From Pseudomonas purpurea (GTDB lineage Bacteria > Pseudomonadota > Gammaproteobacteria > Pseudomonadales > Pseudomonadaceae), in NCBI RefSeq assembly GCF_039908635.1, contig NZ_CP150918.1, forward strand, positions 2,971,001-3,035,000: a stretch of DNA of 64,000 nucleotides, written 5' to 3'. The notes beneath the pieces were generated by a model that did no database searches, was not told where the DNA came from, and was given only the letters and a program-made list of their open reading frames with translations. The position numbers were made by a program, and so were the translations under genes. This document shows positions 18,309 to 27,948 of this stretch, piece by piece. The number at the start of each line of letters is the position of its first letter. Position 1 is the first letter of the stretch.

Positions 18309-18328
18309 AGGAGAATGATCGTTCTACT
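18309..18328. promoter_or_regulatory. palindrome in the tetR leader, probable autoregulatory operator
   Basis: AGgAGAATGATCGTTCTaCT is an inverted repeat with a perfect AGAA/TTCT and GATC centre and one T-G mismatch. It lies 10 bases before the TetR start codon, partly over the likely ribosome-binding site. TetR-family proteins usually bind such sites in their own promoter. A related half-site, AGAACGA, occurs at 18913-18919 before the next gene. Confidence 0.5.
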
Positions 18329-18337
18329 GTTTGCCGC

Positions 18338-18901
18338 ATGAACGAAATCACTAGCAACGACACACGCGACATCATTCTGGATGTCACCGAAAAGTTGATC
18401 TACAAAAGTGGCATTGCCGCCACAGGCATGGATCTTCTGGTGAAAACCGCCGGCGTCTCCAGAAAAAGTATCTACCGCTACTTCGCCAACAAGGACGAAC
18501 TGGTGGTGGCCGCCCTGCAGCGACGCGACCTGCGCTGGATGACCTGGTTTCGCGCCGAAGTCGGCAAAGCCGACTCATCGGGCGAGCGCCTGCTCAACCT
18601 GTTCACGGTACTCAAGCACTGGTTTGCCAGCGAAGGCTTTCGCGGCTGCGCCTTCATCAACACCAGCGGCGAAACCGGCAACCCGCAAGACCCGGTGCGC
18701 CTGGTAGCAAAGGAACACAAACAGAAACTGCTCGACTACGTGTGCGAGCTCTGTACCGAACATGGCGTACACGACCCGCAGGCACTGGCCCACCAGTTGC
18801 TGATCCTGATCGATGGCGCCATTACCGTTGCTCTTGTCATGGGCGATCACAGTGCCGCCGATAATGCGCAATGCATGGCGCGTAAGTTATTGGACCTGTA
18901 A
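18338..18901 (+). CDS. TetR-family transcriptional regulator
   Basis: This 187-residue protein starts at the ATG at 18338. Its N-terminal DNA-binding domain (about 5-50) includes YKSGIAATGMDLLVKTAGVS, then RKSIYRYFANKDELVVAAL, the canonical TetR helix-turn-helix. The C-terminal half is a helical ligand domain with AFINTSGE, as in YbiH/AcrR-like members. The DUF1348 gene follows 57 bases downstream on the same strand, and the pair probably forms a regulator-target unit. Confidence 0.92.
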   Translation: MNEITSNDTRDIILDVTEKLIYKSGIAATGMDLLVKTAGVSRKSIYRYFANKDELVVAALQRRDLRWMTWFRAEVGKADSSGERLLNLFTVLKHWFASEGFRGCAFINTSGETGNPQDPVRLVAKEHKQKLLDYVCELCTEHGVHDPQALAHQLLILIDGAITVALVMGDHSAADNAQCMARKLLDL

Positions 18902-18958
18902 CCGTTTAAACAAGAACGACCTGTTGTTTGAACACTCACTTTTCCTTGGAGACTTTAA

Positions 18959-19438
18959 ATGTCATCTAATGCCGAAGTTCGTCCGCCACTTCCGCCGTTC
19001 ACCCGTGAGTCGGCCATTGAAAAAATCCGCCTGGCCGAAGATGGCTGGAACTCCCGCGATGCACAACGGGTGTCGCTGGCTTATACGCTGGACACGAAAT
19101 GGCGCAACCGCGCCGAATTTGCCAGCAACCGCGAAGAAGCCAAGGGTTTCCTGACCCGCAAATGGGCCAAGGAACTGGACTATCGACTGATCAAGGAACT
19201 CTGGGCCTTTACCGACAACCGCATTGCTGTGCGCTACGCCTACGAATGGCGCGACGACTCCGGTAACTGGTTCCGTTCCTACGGCAATGAGAACTGGGAG
19301 TTCGACGAACACGGGCTGATGTCCAACCGTCACGCCTGCATCAACGACATGCCAATCAAGGAAAGCGACCGCAAGTTCCACTGGCCGCTGGGCCGTCGCC
19401 CGGATGAGCACCCAGGGCTGTCAGACCTGGGCTTGTAA
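18959..19438 (+). CDS. DUF1348 / NTF2-like protein
   Basis: This 159-residue protein has the DUF1348 blocks [54 protein letters not shown] and FAVR-like [23 protein letters not shown]. These belong to the SnoaL/NTF2 cone-like fold. Such genes recur next to TetR regulators, but the substrate is unknown. A GGAG site precedes the ATG. Confidence 0.85.
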   Translation: MSSNAEVRPPLPPFTRESAIEKIRLAEDGWNSRDAQRVSLAYTLDTKWRNRAEFASNREEAKGFLTRKWAKELDYRLIKELWAFTDNRIAVRYAYEWRDDSGNWFRSYGNENWEFDEHGLMSNRHACINDMPIKESDRKFHWPLGRRPDEHPGLSDLGL

Positions 19439-19443
19439 ACGCA

Positions 19444-19477
19444 AGACCGGCAATGCCCGAAAGGACATTGCCGGTCT
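19444..19477. terminator. bidirectional hairpin between DUF1348 and zwf
   Basis: AGACCGGCAATG (19444-19455) pairs perfectly with CATTGCCGGTCT (19466-19477) around a 10-base loop. It lies between convergent genes and is the probable transcription end for both, though the U-tracts are poor. Confidence 0.65.
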
Positions 19478-19529
19478 GCGCTCACGCTTGTCGATTCGCC
19501 CCAGATACGGCTTTACTGCGTCACGCCGC

Positions 19530-21050
19530 TCATCCGAGGCCGTGCCACACGCGCCCATCACGGACCAGCAACTCTTCGCCTGCCGCGGGACCGTCTTCAC
19601 CGGCCGGGTAGCCTTGCACCGACGCATCCTGTTGCCAGGCATCCAGGAACGGCTGCACGGCACGCCAACCGTTTTCGATGTTGTCGGCACGCTGAAACAG
19701 GGTTTGATCGCCGGTCAGGCAGTCGTAAATCAGGGTTTCATACCCCGTCGACGGCTGCATCTCGAAGAAGTCCTTGTAGGCAAATCCCAGTTCGATGTTC
19801 GCCATGTTCAGCGCCGGGCCGGGCTTCTTGGCCAGCAAGTCGAACCACATGCCTTCGTTCGGCTGGATCTGGATCCTGAGGTACGTCGGTTGCAGTTGAT
19901 CGACTTCGGTGTCGCGAAACTGTGCGTAAGGCGCGGGCTTGAAGCAGATGACAATCTCGGTGTCGCGCACGCTCATGCGTTTGCCGGTGCGCAGGTAAAA
20001 CGGCACGCCGACCCAACGCCAGTTGTCGATCATCACCTTGAGTGCCACGTAGGTTTCAGTGTTGCTGTCGGGGGCGACATTGGCCTCTTCGCGGTAACCG
20101 GCCAACGGCTTGCCGTCGATTTCACCTGCTGTGTACTGACCGCGCACCGAGTTGGCGCGCGCATCTTCGATGGACCAGGGCCGAATGGCCCCGACCACCT
20201 TGGCTTTTTCGCCACGCACTGCGTCGGCGCCAAACGCCGCCGGAGGTTCCATGGCCACCATCGCCAGCAACTGGAAGAGGTGGTTGGGCACCATGTCACG
20301 CAATGCGCCGGTATGTTCATAAAAGCTACCACGCGTTTCGACTCCCACGGTTTCCGCCGCGGTGATCTGTACGTGGTCGATGTAATGGTTGTTCCAGAAT
20401 GCTTCAAACAGGCTGTTGGAGAACCGGCTGACCAGAATGTTCTGCACGGTTTCCTTGCCCAGGTAGTGGTCGATCCGGTAGATCTGTTTTTCCGACATGA
20501 CCTTGAGCAAACACGCGTTCAAGGTTTCGGCGGTGTGCAGGTCAGAGCCAAACGGTTTCTCGATCACCACGCGGCGGAAAGCCTCGGGGCCCTCCCCCAG
20601 CAACCCGCCAGCCCCCAGCCGACGCACCACTTCACTGAAGAAGCGTGGCGCGGTGGCCAGGTAGAACACCGCATTACCCGTGCCGCTGGCAGCAATTTTT
20701 GCTGCCAGCGCCTGATACGTGCTGTCGTCCAGGAAGTCGCCCTGGACGTAGCTGATGCCCTTGGCCAGTTTGGCCCACAAGCTCGGGTCCAGCGCCTGTT
20801 GGCCACTGCCGACCTTGCTCGCCGCTTCGGTACGGATGAAGTCTTCGAGTTTCTTGGCGAAGTCCGCATCGCTGATCGGGTTGTGATCGACGCCAACGAT
20901 CCGCAAGCCATCGTTGAGCAGGCCGTCGCGACTGAGGTTGTACAGCGCCGGCATCAGCAGGCGCTTGACCAGGTCGCCATGGGCGCCGAACAGGAACAAC
21001 GTGGTCGGCGGCGCAGGTTCTGCCTTGGATTTCTTGCGGATCGAGGTCAT
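19530..21050 (-). CDS. zwf: glucose-6-phosphate 1-dehydrogenase
   Basis: This 506-residue enzyme has the nucleotide-binding GAHGDLVKR (22-30), VIEKPFGSD (162-170) and the active-site RIDHYLGKE (192-200), all diagnostic for G6PD. It oxidises glucose-6-phosphate to 6-phosphogluconolactone with NAD(P)+. It overlaps gnd upstream by ATGA, so the two are coupled. Pseudomonads usually also carry a zwf beside edd/pgl; this one, paired with gnd, is probably a second isozyme. Confidence 0.95.
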   Translation of the reverse strand: MTSIRKKSKAEPAPPTTLFLFGAHGDLVKRLLMPALYNLSRDGLLNDGLRIVGVDHNPISDADFAKKLEDFIRTEAASKVGSGQQALDPSLWAKLAKGISYVQGDFLDDSTYQALAAKIAASGTGNAVFYLATAPRFFSEVVRRLGAGGLLGEGPEAFRRVVIEKPFGSDLHTAETLNACLLKVMSEKQIYRIDHYLGKETVQNILVSRFSNSLFEAFWNNHYIDHVQITAAETVGVETRGSFYEHTGALRDMVPNHLFQLLAMVAMEPPAAFGADAVRGEKAKVVGAIRPWSIEDARANSVRGQYTAGEIDGKPLAGYREEANVAPDSNTETYVALKVMIDNWRWVGVPFYLRTGKRMSVRDTEIVICFKPAPYAQFRDTEVDQLQPTYLRIQIQPNEGMWFDLLAKKPGPALNMANIELGFAYKDFFEMQPSTGYETLIYDCLTGDQTLFQRADNIENGWRAVQPFLDAWQQDASVQGYPAGEDGPAAGEELLVRDGRVWHGLG

Positions 21051-22027
21051 TTCTTCGGCGTCTCTACGTGGCCGCCAAAGCCGAAGCGCATGGCCGACAG
21101 GAGTTTGTCGCCATAGGTACTTTGCTGGCGCGAGCGGAAACGGGCGAACAACGAGTTGGACAACACCGGAACCGGCACCGACTGTTCCATGGCCGCTTCG
21201 ATGGTCCAGCGACCTTCACCGCTGTCGGCCACGGCGCCAGAGTAACCGTCGAGTTTCGGATCGCTGGCCAATGCGTCGGCGGTCAGGTCCAGCAGCCAGG
21301 AAGACACCACGCTGCCGCGACGCCAGACTTCAGCGATATCGGCCACGTTCAGGTTGAAACGCTGATCTTCAGGCAGGTTTTCACTGGCCTTGGTTTTCAG
21401 AATGTCGAAGCCTTCGGCAAACGCCTGCATCATTCCGTATTCGATACCGTTGTGAATCATCTTCACAAAGTGCCCGGAACCCGCTGGCCCGGCGTGAATG
21501 TAGCCACGCTCGGCGCGATCGTCGTCGGCAACACGGTCCTTGGTACGCGGAATATCGCCCAGGCCCGGCGCCAGTGTGTCAAACAACGGATCGAGGCGAT
21601 TCACCACGTCGGCGTCGCCGCCGATCATCATGCAATAGCCACGCTCCAGCCCCCAGACGCCGCCGGAGGTGCCGACGTCGATGTACTGCAATCCTTTTTC
21701 CGCGAGGGTTTTGGCCCGGCGGATATCGTCCTTATAGAAGGTGTTGCCGCCATCGATGATCACATCACCTGCGTCCAGTAACTGGCTCAGGGTGTCGATG
21801 GTTTCTTCGGTCGGTGCGCCCGCAGGCAACATGACCCAGACCGCTCGGGGTTTATTGAGTGCCGCGACCAGTGCCGGCAAGTCTGCGACGCCAGTAGCGC
21901 CCTCTTGGCTCAGGGTGTCAACGAACGCGGTGTTGCGGTCGTAGACCACAGTGGTGTGCCCGTTGAGCATCAGGCGCCGCGCAATGTTGCCGCCCATGCG
22001 GCCCAGTCCAATGATCCCCAGTTGCAT
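21047..22027 (-). CDS. gnd: 6-phosphogluconate dehydrogenase, decarboxylating, short form
   Basis: This 326-residue protein is shorter than the roughly 470-residue E. coli enzyme and belongs to the short, often NAD+-preferring, Gnd class. It has the Rossmann motif [16 protein letters not shown] (4-19), [39 protein letters not shown] with the catalytic Lys and Asn, and [18 protein letters not shown]. It yields ribulose-5-phosphate, CO2 and NAD(P)H. It is the first gene of the gnd-zwf pair. Confidence 0.94.
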   Translation of the reverse strand: MQLGIIGLGRMGGNIARRLMLNGHTTVVYDRNTAFVDTLSQEGATGVADLPALVAALNKPRAVWVMLPAGAPTEETIDTLSQLLDAGDVIIDGGNTFYKDDIRRAKTLAEKGLQYIDVGTSGGVWGLERGYCMMIGGDADVVNRLDPLFDTLAPGLGDIPRTKDRVADDDRAERGYIHAGPAGSGHFVKMIHNGIEYGMMQAFAEGFDILKTKASENLPEDQRFNLNVADIAEVWRRGSVVSSWLLDLTADALASDPKLDGYSGAVADSGEGRWTIEAAMEQSVPVPVLSNSLFARFRSRQQSTYGDKLLSAMRFGFGGHVETPKK

Positions 22028-22299
22028 GTGCTGATGCTCCTTACTACAAAAAAAGGTATGTCACAGGTTATAGCCCAATGAAACTCATGTGGGTTAGTCC
22101 AGAGGGATGCAACATAGTTTCCGGGCAAAATGCCCAATCACCATGGATAACGTCGCTCGAGCCGTTGAAGGCACAACGACAATCAAAAATAAAAAAGTTC
22201 CCATGCTGCCTAAAAGAAATCAAAATTGGCGCCGATAGTGATTCAAGCCGTTTGACGAGGCTCAATCACAGTTGATGCACGCCATTTGCGAGGTGAGCA

Positions 22300-22485
22300 A
22301 TGGACCCTGTCGTTACCGCACGTCCCCCACAAACCCTGTATGTCAGCATCCGTCGTGATGAACTGCGCCAGCTCAAAGACGAGCGCGAACACTTGTTGCG
22401 CCAGGTTGCCCAACTGCGCCTGTTGTTGCAGCAGGCCCAACTGCCGCAAACCCCGGCCGTGACACTCAAGGCCGCCGGCCTCTGA
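22300..22485 (+). CDS. small conserved coiled-coil protein
   Basis: This 61-residue protein starts at an ATG preceded by GAGGTGAG. The centre (LYVSIRRDELRQLKDERE, then HLLRQVAQLRLLLQQAQLP) is a strongly predicted helix with leucine heptads, so it likely dimerises. Short proteins of this shape are common in Pseudomonas, but I know no function for it. It has its own gaps on both sides. Confidence 0.6.
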   Translation: MDPVVTARPPQTLYVSIRRDELRQLKDEREHLLRQVAQLRLLLQQAQLPQTPAVTLKAAGL

Positions 22486-22755
22486 TCGCACTGAACGCAA
22501 GGGTTCCGGCGACAGCCACCGCGAACCTTTGACGTACAACATGCCTCAGCCCCTTCCTCTGCGTCGGCCGGACACTCGTTCCTGTGCTGACTTTGCCTGC
22601 TTGCTGTCAGTTGGCTGAACGAAACTCACAAAGTTTTCACACCGTGTTGGCAATACTCCCAAGCTTTATGACTGCTCGTCGACGCGCGAGCAGTCGATCG
22701 TTCGTCGGTGTCCTTGAGGATTACGGCGAACCGTTGACGACGACGGGAGCGCTCA

Positions 22756-24507
22756 ATGACATTGTTCAAACGCAGCAGCAAGCCTGCGACAGGGTTTGAC
22801 TGGGCCGGCCTCGGCTGGCTGTTTCTGTTCTTCTGGTATTTCTCCGGCATCACCCAACTGCTGATTCTGACCACAGGCACCGCCGGTTTTGCAGGCTTTC
22901 GCCAAGCCTTCGTAATGAGCACCCTGTGGCTTGCGCCAATGCTGCTGTTCCCGGCCCGTACCCGGTTACTGAGCGCGCTGATCGGCGTGGTGCTGTGGGC
23001 CTGCTCCATGGCAAGCCTGGGTTACTTCTTCATCTACCAGCAAGAATTCTCGCAAAGCGTCATCTTCATCATGTTCGAGTCGAACATCTCTGAAGCTGGC
23101 GAATACATGACCCAGTATTTTGCCTGGTGGATTGTACTGGGTTTCATTGCCCACACGCTGATGTCTATTTTCCTCTGGACCCGTGTGCGTCCGGTCTACC
23201 TGCCCCGACTCCAGGCCTGGGCCGCTGCGACGGTGATTCTGGGGGCGGTGCTCGGTTACCCCATCGTCAAGCAGATCTCCAAGACCGACACCCTGACCGC
23301 CGCCATGGAGAAAATCGAAACCCGCATCGAGCCGGCAGTACCATGGCAGATGCTGGTCGCGTACCGCCGCTACACCCAGCAACTGGACAACATGCAGGGC
23401 ATGCTCGCGGATGTCGGCAAGATCCCGCCGTTGAAAAACCTCAAGGACACCATGGCCAATCAACCGGCAACCCTGGTGCTGGTGATCGGCGAATCCACCA
23501 ACCGTCAACGCATGAGCCTGTACGGCTACCCTCGCCAGACCACGCCGGAACTGGACAAGCTCAAGGATCAACTGGCGGTCTTCGATAACGTCATCACCCC
23601 GCGGCCGTACACCATCGAGGCGCTGCAACAGGTACTGACTTTCGCCGACGAGCAGAACCCGGACCTGTACCTCAAGACTCCGTCGCTGGTCAGCGTGATG
23701 AAACAGGCCGGGTACAAGACTTACTGGATCACCAACCAGCAGACCATGACCAAGCGCAACACCATGCTCACGACCTTCTCCGAGCAGGCCGACGAGCAGG
23801 TGTACCTGAACAATAACCGTAACCAGAACGCCCGCCAGTACGATGGCGACGTGCTGGAGCCGTTCTCCAAGGCGTTGGCCGAAGACGCCCCCCGCAAGTT
23901 CATCGTCGTGCATTTGCTGGGCACGCACATGAGCTATCAGTACCGTTACCCGCCAACGTTCGACAAGTTCCAGGACCGCCAGGGTGTTCCGGCCGGTGTT
24001 CGCGATGACCAGGTGCCGACCTACAACAGCTACGACAATGCGGTGCTGTACAACGATTTCGTGGTGTCGAGCCTGATCAAGGATTACGCCAAGACCGATC
24101 CGAACGGCTTCCTGCTGTACCTCTCCGACCACGGTGAAGACGTCTTTGACTCGGCCGGCCACGATACGCTGGGCCGTAACGAGGGCAAGCCGACCGCACC
24201 GATGTACACCATTCCGTTCATGGCCTGGGCATCGCCGAAGTGGCGCCAGACCCATGACTGGAACTTTGCCGGTGAACTCGACCGTCCTTACAGCAGCTCG
24301 CAGTTGGTGCATACCTGGGCGGACATGGCCGGTTTGAGTTTCGATGAGCTCGACCGCAGCAGAAGCCTGGTCAGCGACAGTTTCAAACCGCGCCCGTTGA
24401 TGATTGGCAACCCCCATGAGCAGAGCGCCAGGGCGTTGATCGACTTCAGCCTGATCAAGCCCAAACCGGTCACCGCCTCCCCTACACCGGCCGTGGTGCA
24501 GCAGTAA
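22756..24507 (+). CDS. cptA: phosphoethanolamine transferase CptA-like
   Basis: This 583-residue EptA/CptA-family enzyme has about five N-terminal transmembrane helices (residues 15-165) and a periplasmic alkaline-phosphatase-fold domain. The nucleophile Thr is in VIGESTNRQRMSLYGYPR. Metal and substrate residues appear in HLLGTHMSYQYRYPP and YLSDHGEDVFD. It transfers phosphoethanolamine from phosphatidylethanolamine to the LPS core or lipid A. An ordinary GGAG ribosome-binding site is not obvious. Its last 26 bases overlap the read-through end of the chromate transporter frame on the other strand. Confidence 0.88.
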   Translation: MTLFKRSSKPATGFDWAGLGWLFLFFWYFSGITQLLILTTGTAGFAGFRQAFVMSTLWLAPMLLFPARTRLLSALIGVVLWACSMASLGYFFIYQQEFSQSVIFIMFESNISEAGEYMTQYFAWWIVLGFIAHTLMSIFLWTRVRPVYLPRLQAWAAATVILGAVLGYPIVKQISKTDTLTAAMEKIETRIEPAVPWQMLVAYRRYTQQLDNMQGMLADVGKIPPLKNLKDTMANQPATLVLVIGESTNRQRMSLYGYPRQTTPELDKLKDQLAVFDNVITPRPYTIEALQQVLTFADEQNPDLYLKTPSLVSVMKQAGYKTYWITNQQTMTKRNTMLTTFSEQADEQVYLNNNRNQNARQYDGDVLEPFSKALAEDAPRKFIVVHLLGTHMSYQYRYPPTFDKFQDRQGVPAGVRDDQVPTYNSYDNAVLYNDFVVSSLIKDYAKTDPNGFLLYLSDHGEDVFDSAGHDTLGRNEGKPTAPMYTIPFMAWASPKWRQTHDWNFAGELDRPYSSSQLVHTWADMAGLSFDELDRSRSLVSDSFKPRPLMIGNPHEQSARALIDFSLIKPKPVTASPTPAVVQQ

Positions 24508-25795
24508 CCATCGGAGTTGCAGGCACAGGGGGCGCCTGGCTCTTGTCGGCGATGACGTTCTTAAGGACGCTATCGCCGGCAAGCCTAGCGCCTACGAAAA
24601 GCAGATCTAGCCCCACACAAACGCCCCGACGGCGGCCCCCACCAGCACCACTCGCCAGGGCCGGCCACTTGCCGACCGTCAATGCCAACAGCGCCAGTAT
24701 CGCCAGCGCCAGATCCAGCGGCTTTACGATGGTATGCGTCCACAACGGCTCGTACAGCGCCGCCAGCAACAACCCCACCACCGCCGCGTTAACGCCGGCC
24801 AACGCGGCTTGAACCCCGCCGTTGCGACGCAACGATTGCCAGAACGGCAGCACGCCGATCACCAACAGCAACGACGGCAGAAAGATCGCCAGCAAAGCGA
24901 CCAGTGCCCCACTCCAGCCGCCCATCGAAGCCCCTAGAAACGCCGCAAAGGTGAACAACGGGCCCGGCACGGCTTGCGCTGCGGCATAACCGGCGACAAA
25001 GGTGTCGCTGCTGACCCAACCCGAATCGACCACGGCGTTTTGCAGCAAGGGCAACACCACATGGCCGCCGCCGAACACCAGCGCCCCGCACCGGTAGAAC
25101 CCATCCATCAATGCCGCCAGTGAGTCAGGCCATCGCTGCGCAATCAGTGGCAAACCCGCCAGCAGCGCAAAAAAGATCCCCAACGATAACCAGGCGACGG
25201 GACGGCTGACGGCGATCGACAGACCGTCGCCTTTTGGCTCGACAGTCGGTTTGAGCAATACCCACCCGATCACCGCGGCCCCCGCCATTACGGCCAATTG
25301 GCTGAAAATGCCCGACCACCACAGCACACCCAACGTAGCGGTCAGCGCAATGCCGATACGCACCAGCCCCCGACACAGGGTTCTGGCCATGCCCCACAGT
25401 GCTTGAGCAACCACCGCCACGGCGACAATTTTCAGACCGTGGATCAGGCCGTTCGGCAGCCCCCATCCCCCGCTAGCAATGCCCAACCCCAGCGCACTCA
25501 GCAACAGCGCCGACGGCAAGGTGAAACCCGCCCAGGCAGCGAGGGCGCCCAGGTAACGGGCGCGAGACAGGCCCAGCGCCATGCCGACCTGACTGCTGGC
25601 AGGCCCCGGCAAAAACTGACACAGGGCAACCAACTCGGCATAAGCAGCTTCGCTCAGCCAGGCCCGGCGCTGCACGAACTCCGTGTGGAAATACCCCAGA
25701 TGGGCCACCGGCCCACCAAACGAGGTCAACCCCAGGCGCAGGAAAATCAGAAACACCGCCCAGGCGCCGTCATGCGTACCACGCTGTGCACTCAT
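24482..25795 (-). CDS. chrA: chromate transporter ChrA-like, shifted C-terminus
   Basis: This 437-residue membrane protein has two CHR domains, marked by LTSFGGPVAHLGYFHTEFV near the start and FGGGHVVLPLLQ in the second half. ChrA proteins export chromate by proton exchange. The last transmembrane segment is broken: after VGKWP the frame reads a low-complexity Gly/Arg stretch and then runs through a REP. Removing one G near 24660 restores WPPWRVVLVGAAVGAFVWG and a stop at 24607-24609. The native gene is therefore probably 24607-25795, with a +1 insertion. Confidence 0.87.
   Translation of the reverse strand: MSAQRGTHDGAWAVFLIFLRLGLTSFGGPVAHLGYFHTEFVQRRAWLSEAAYAELVALCQFLPGPASSQVGMALGLSRARYLGALAAWAGFTLPSALLLSALGLGIASGGWGLPNGLIHGLKIVAVAVVAQALWGMARTLCRGLVRIGIALTATLGVLWWSGIFSQLAVMAGAAVIGWVLLKPTVEPKGDGLSIAVSRPVAWLSLGIFFALLAGLPLIAQRWPDSLAALMDGFYRCGALVFGGGHVVLPLLQNAVVDSGWVSSDTFVAGYAAAQAVPGPLFTFAAFLGASMGGWSGALVALLAIFLPSLLLVIGVLPFWQSLRRNGGVQAALAGVNAAVVGLLLAALYEPLWTHTIVKPLDLALAILALLALTVGKWPALASGAGGGRRRGVCVGLDLLFVGARLAGDSVLKNVIADKSQAPPVPATPMVTAAPRPV
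24540..24597. repeat. REP-type palindrome
   Basis: TCTTGTCGGCGATGACGTTC and, after TTAAG, GACGCTATCGCCGGCAAGCC form an imperfect palindrome around the TCGGCGAT/ATCGCCGGC cores. It lies between the 3' end of cptA and the restored chrA stop, the usual place for a REP between convergent genes. In the uncorrected frame it is translated, which supports the frameshift reading. Confidence 0.65.
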
Positions 25796-25813
25796 CGGCG
25801 TTCGCCCATGGAT

Positions 25814-26305
25814 TTACAGTGCCTTGGTCCAGAACAGCATCCGCCCGTGAGCCGGGTCGAACATGCCGGCCGCAAAACCGAATTTGCTGTAGGAAGCCTG
25901 GGCGACCGGATTACCTTCGAGCACTTCCAGGGTGATTTTGCAGCAGCCGCGCTGGCGGGCGATGTCTTCAACTTTTTGCAGCATCTTCTGGCTCAGGCCC
26001 AGGCCACGAAACTGCGCAACCACCACCACATCATGGACGTTGACCAAAGGGCGGCAGGCGAAGGTCGAAAAACCCTCGAAGCAGTTCACCAACCCCGCCG
26101 GCTCGCCCCCGACAAACGCCAGCACACTGAACGCATAGGGACGCTTGGCCAGCTCTGCCGGCAGTTGCTGCAACACATCGGCGGACAACGGCTGGCCACC
26201 GCCCATTGGGTCCTCGGCGTAATGATTGAGCACCAGGCTGATGGCCTCGGCGTGAACCGGGTTGGTGTAGCTGGCCTGCAATACCAGAATGTCTGCGGAT
26301 TCCAT
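25814..26305 (-). CDS. GNAT-family N-acetyltransferase
   Basis: This 163-residue protein, started at the ATG at 26305, has motif A in VVVAQFRGLGLSQKMLQKVE (pyrophosphate loop of acetyl-CoA) and motif B in EVLEGNPVAQASYSKFGF. Both mark the GNAT fold. Two alternative starts lie 2 and 15 codons upstream; GAGG is best spaced for 26305. The target amine is unknown. It lies 18 bases before the chrA start on the same strand. Confidence 0.85.
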   Translation of the reverse strand: MESADILVLQASYTNPVHAEAISLVLNHYAEDPMGGGQPLSADVLQQLPAELAKRPYAFSVLAFVGGEPAGLVNCFEGFSTFACRPLVNVHDVVVVAQFRGLGLSQKMLQKVEDIARQRGCCKITLEVLEGNPVAQASYSKFGFAAGMFDPAHGRMLFWTKAL

Positions 26306-26706
26306 TTCCATCCTCGATAAGTCGTCGGTTTCCTTTCGGCTGACGGGCATTCAGGCGCCCGGAAAGGTCGACAGACAGTAGCGCGCCGCCCCCGGGCGCG
26401 ACAACAGGGGTTTGCACTTTGGCCCTGACGGGTCGATACGCCCAATTGAGCCTCATCGACAAAAAGCAGGAATTGTCCGGTTTTTACGACGGGTAAATAC
26501 ACAACCCTGTTTATTGCGCAGGCCTACATAACCCACTCTTGGCGCAACTCACTGAAATATAACCATTTTAACTAATCATCACGATTTGCATGACGTGTAG
26601 GGGTCCTACAACATGGTTTTATCCATCAACCAAAAGCATTGACACTGCATTTCAATCCAGCAATTCTTGTACGCAACATAAACAAAAAACACGAGAATAT
26701 GCCCAC
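26306..26706. other. intergenic promoter region of the C45/peptide importer cluster
   Basis: AT-rich sequence between divergent genes. It holds a perfect small palindrome, TGTAGG-GGT-CCTACA, at 26596-26610 and a TTGACA at 26639-26644 that would do as a -35 element. No open frame here looks coding. Confidence 0.5.
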
Positions 26707-27831
26707 ATGACTCACTCCCCTTTCCCTCTTGTCGAGATCAGCGGCAACCCTTTCGAGCGCGGCGTGCAATATGGCCAGGCCGTCAGCGAGCGCATCAAAA
26801 AAAGTATCGAGATCTATTCGGTCCAGTTGTTGAAGATGGGGTACACCTGGGCCGACATTCGCGGCTTCGCCAACGAGTTCGTGCCCAGCATCGAAGCCTT
26901 CGAGCCCGAGTACGCCCAGGAAATGCGTGGCATTGCCCAAGGGGCGGGCTGTGATTTCGAGGCCATCGTGCTGATCAATGCCCGCACCGAAATCATTCAA
27001 CTGGGCCGGCGCAAGGCGCGGCTTCCCGACCCGGATGGTTGCACCGGCGCGGTGATCCTGCCGTCGGCTTCGGCCAATAACGAAGTGATTCACGGGCAAA
27101 ACTGGGACTGGCGCGCCGAATGCGCCGACAGCGCCATCGTGCTCAAGGTCCGTCGCGACGACGGCCCCGACGTGCTGACGTTTACCGAGGCCGGGGGCTT
27201 GGCACGCAACGGGCTGAACTCCATCGGCACCGCCATCACCGCCAACTACCTGGAGTCCGAGCGCGACTACACCCAGGTGGGCGTGCCGCTGCCGTTCATT
27301 CGTCGCAAGGCGCTGGAAGCCAAGCACTTTGCGCTGTCGATCAAAGTCGTGGCGACCACCGCCAAATCCACCTCCAACAACATGATGCTCAGCCATGCCG
27401 GTGGGTATGCCATCAACTTTGAATGCGCCCCGGACGAAGTCTTTCCGATCCAGGCCGAACAGGGCCTGTTGGTGCACGCCAACCATTGGCAAAGCCCGGT
27501 GGCCCTTGGCAAGCTGCGCGAAGCCGGGTTGAGCAGCGTACCGGAAAGCCTCTACCGCGATGTGCGGGTGCGGCAGATTCTCAGCGAAACCCCAGGGCAG
27601 TTGACCCTCGATCACCTGAAAAAAGCCTTTTTCGATGACTTCGGTACGCCGTGGGCCGTGTGCCGGCCGCCGCTGCCCAACATGGCCGGCAACCTCTCGG
27701 CCACCGTGGCGATGGTGGTCATGCGCCCAGGCGTGGGGTTGATGGAAGTCGCGCCATTGCCCTCCATCAATCGGTCATTCACCGCCTACTCATTGCCCAT
27801 GGAGAGCGATATCAACCGCTACCTCGACTAG
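26707..27831 (+). CDS. peptidase C45 / isopenicillin-N acyltransferase-like Ntn hydrolase
   Basis: This 374-residue protein starts at the ATG at 26707. It resembles the acyl-CoA:6-aminopenicillanate acyltransferase family, with VEISGNPFERGVQYGQAV near the start, ARTEIIQL, the putative autocatalytic nucleophile Cys112 in PDGCTGAVI, and GQNWDW. Family members self-cleave before this Cys and act on amide bonds. No signal peptide is seen, so it should act in the cytoplasm on what the downstream importer brings in. The real substrate (N-acyl amino acid, small peptide or lactam) is unknown. Confidence 0.83.
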   Translation: MTHSPFPLVEISGNPFERGVQYGQAVSERIKKSIEIYSVQLLKMGYTWADIRGFANEFVPSIEAFEPEYAQEMRGIAQGAGCDFEAIVLINARTEIIQLGRRKARLPDPDGCTGAVILPSASANNEVIHGQNWDWRAECADSAIVLKVRRDDGPDVLTFTEAGGLARNGLNSIGTAITANYLESERDYTQVGVPLPFIRRKALEAKHFALSIKVVATTAKSTSNNMMLSHAGGYAINFECAPDEVFPIQAEQGLLVHANHWQSPVALGKLREAGLSSVPESLYRDVRVRQILSETPGQLTLDHLKKAFFDDFGTPWAVCRPPLPNMAGNLSATVAMVVMRPGVGLMEVAPLPSINRSFTAYSLPMESDINRYLD

Positions 27832-27948
27832 CGCGCATCACCCACGCCCTGCGGGGCGGCACGACAAAAATAATGACAATAAACAACCAGCGGTTCGCGA
27901 CGCCTGCCGATCTCACCGTCGCCAACCGCCCAGTGGAGCATCACTCCC

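Noticed and set aside
18315..18341. 8-codon ORF overlapping the tetR start
   Set aside because: The Shine-Dalgarno-like AAGGAG is only one base from its ATG, too close for initiation. The same bases are better read as an operator.
19404..21116. 570-codon open frame on the plus strand
   Set aside because: It is the antisense shadow of zwf, which has clear G6PD motifs. The shadow product has no recognisable domain.
22966..24582. 538-codon minus-strand open frame
   Set aside because: It is antisense to cptA; the product is His/Gly/Val-rich and lacks family features.
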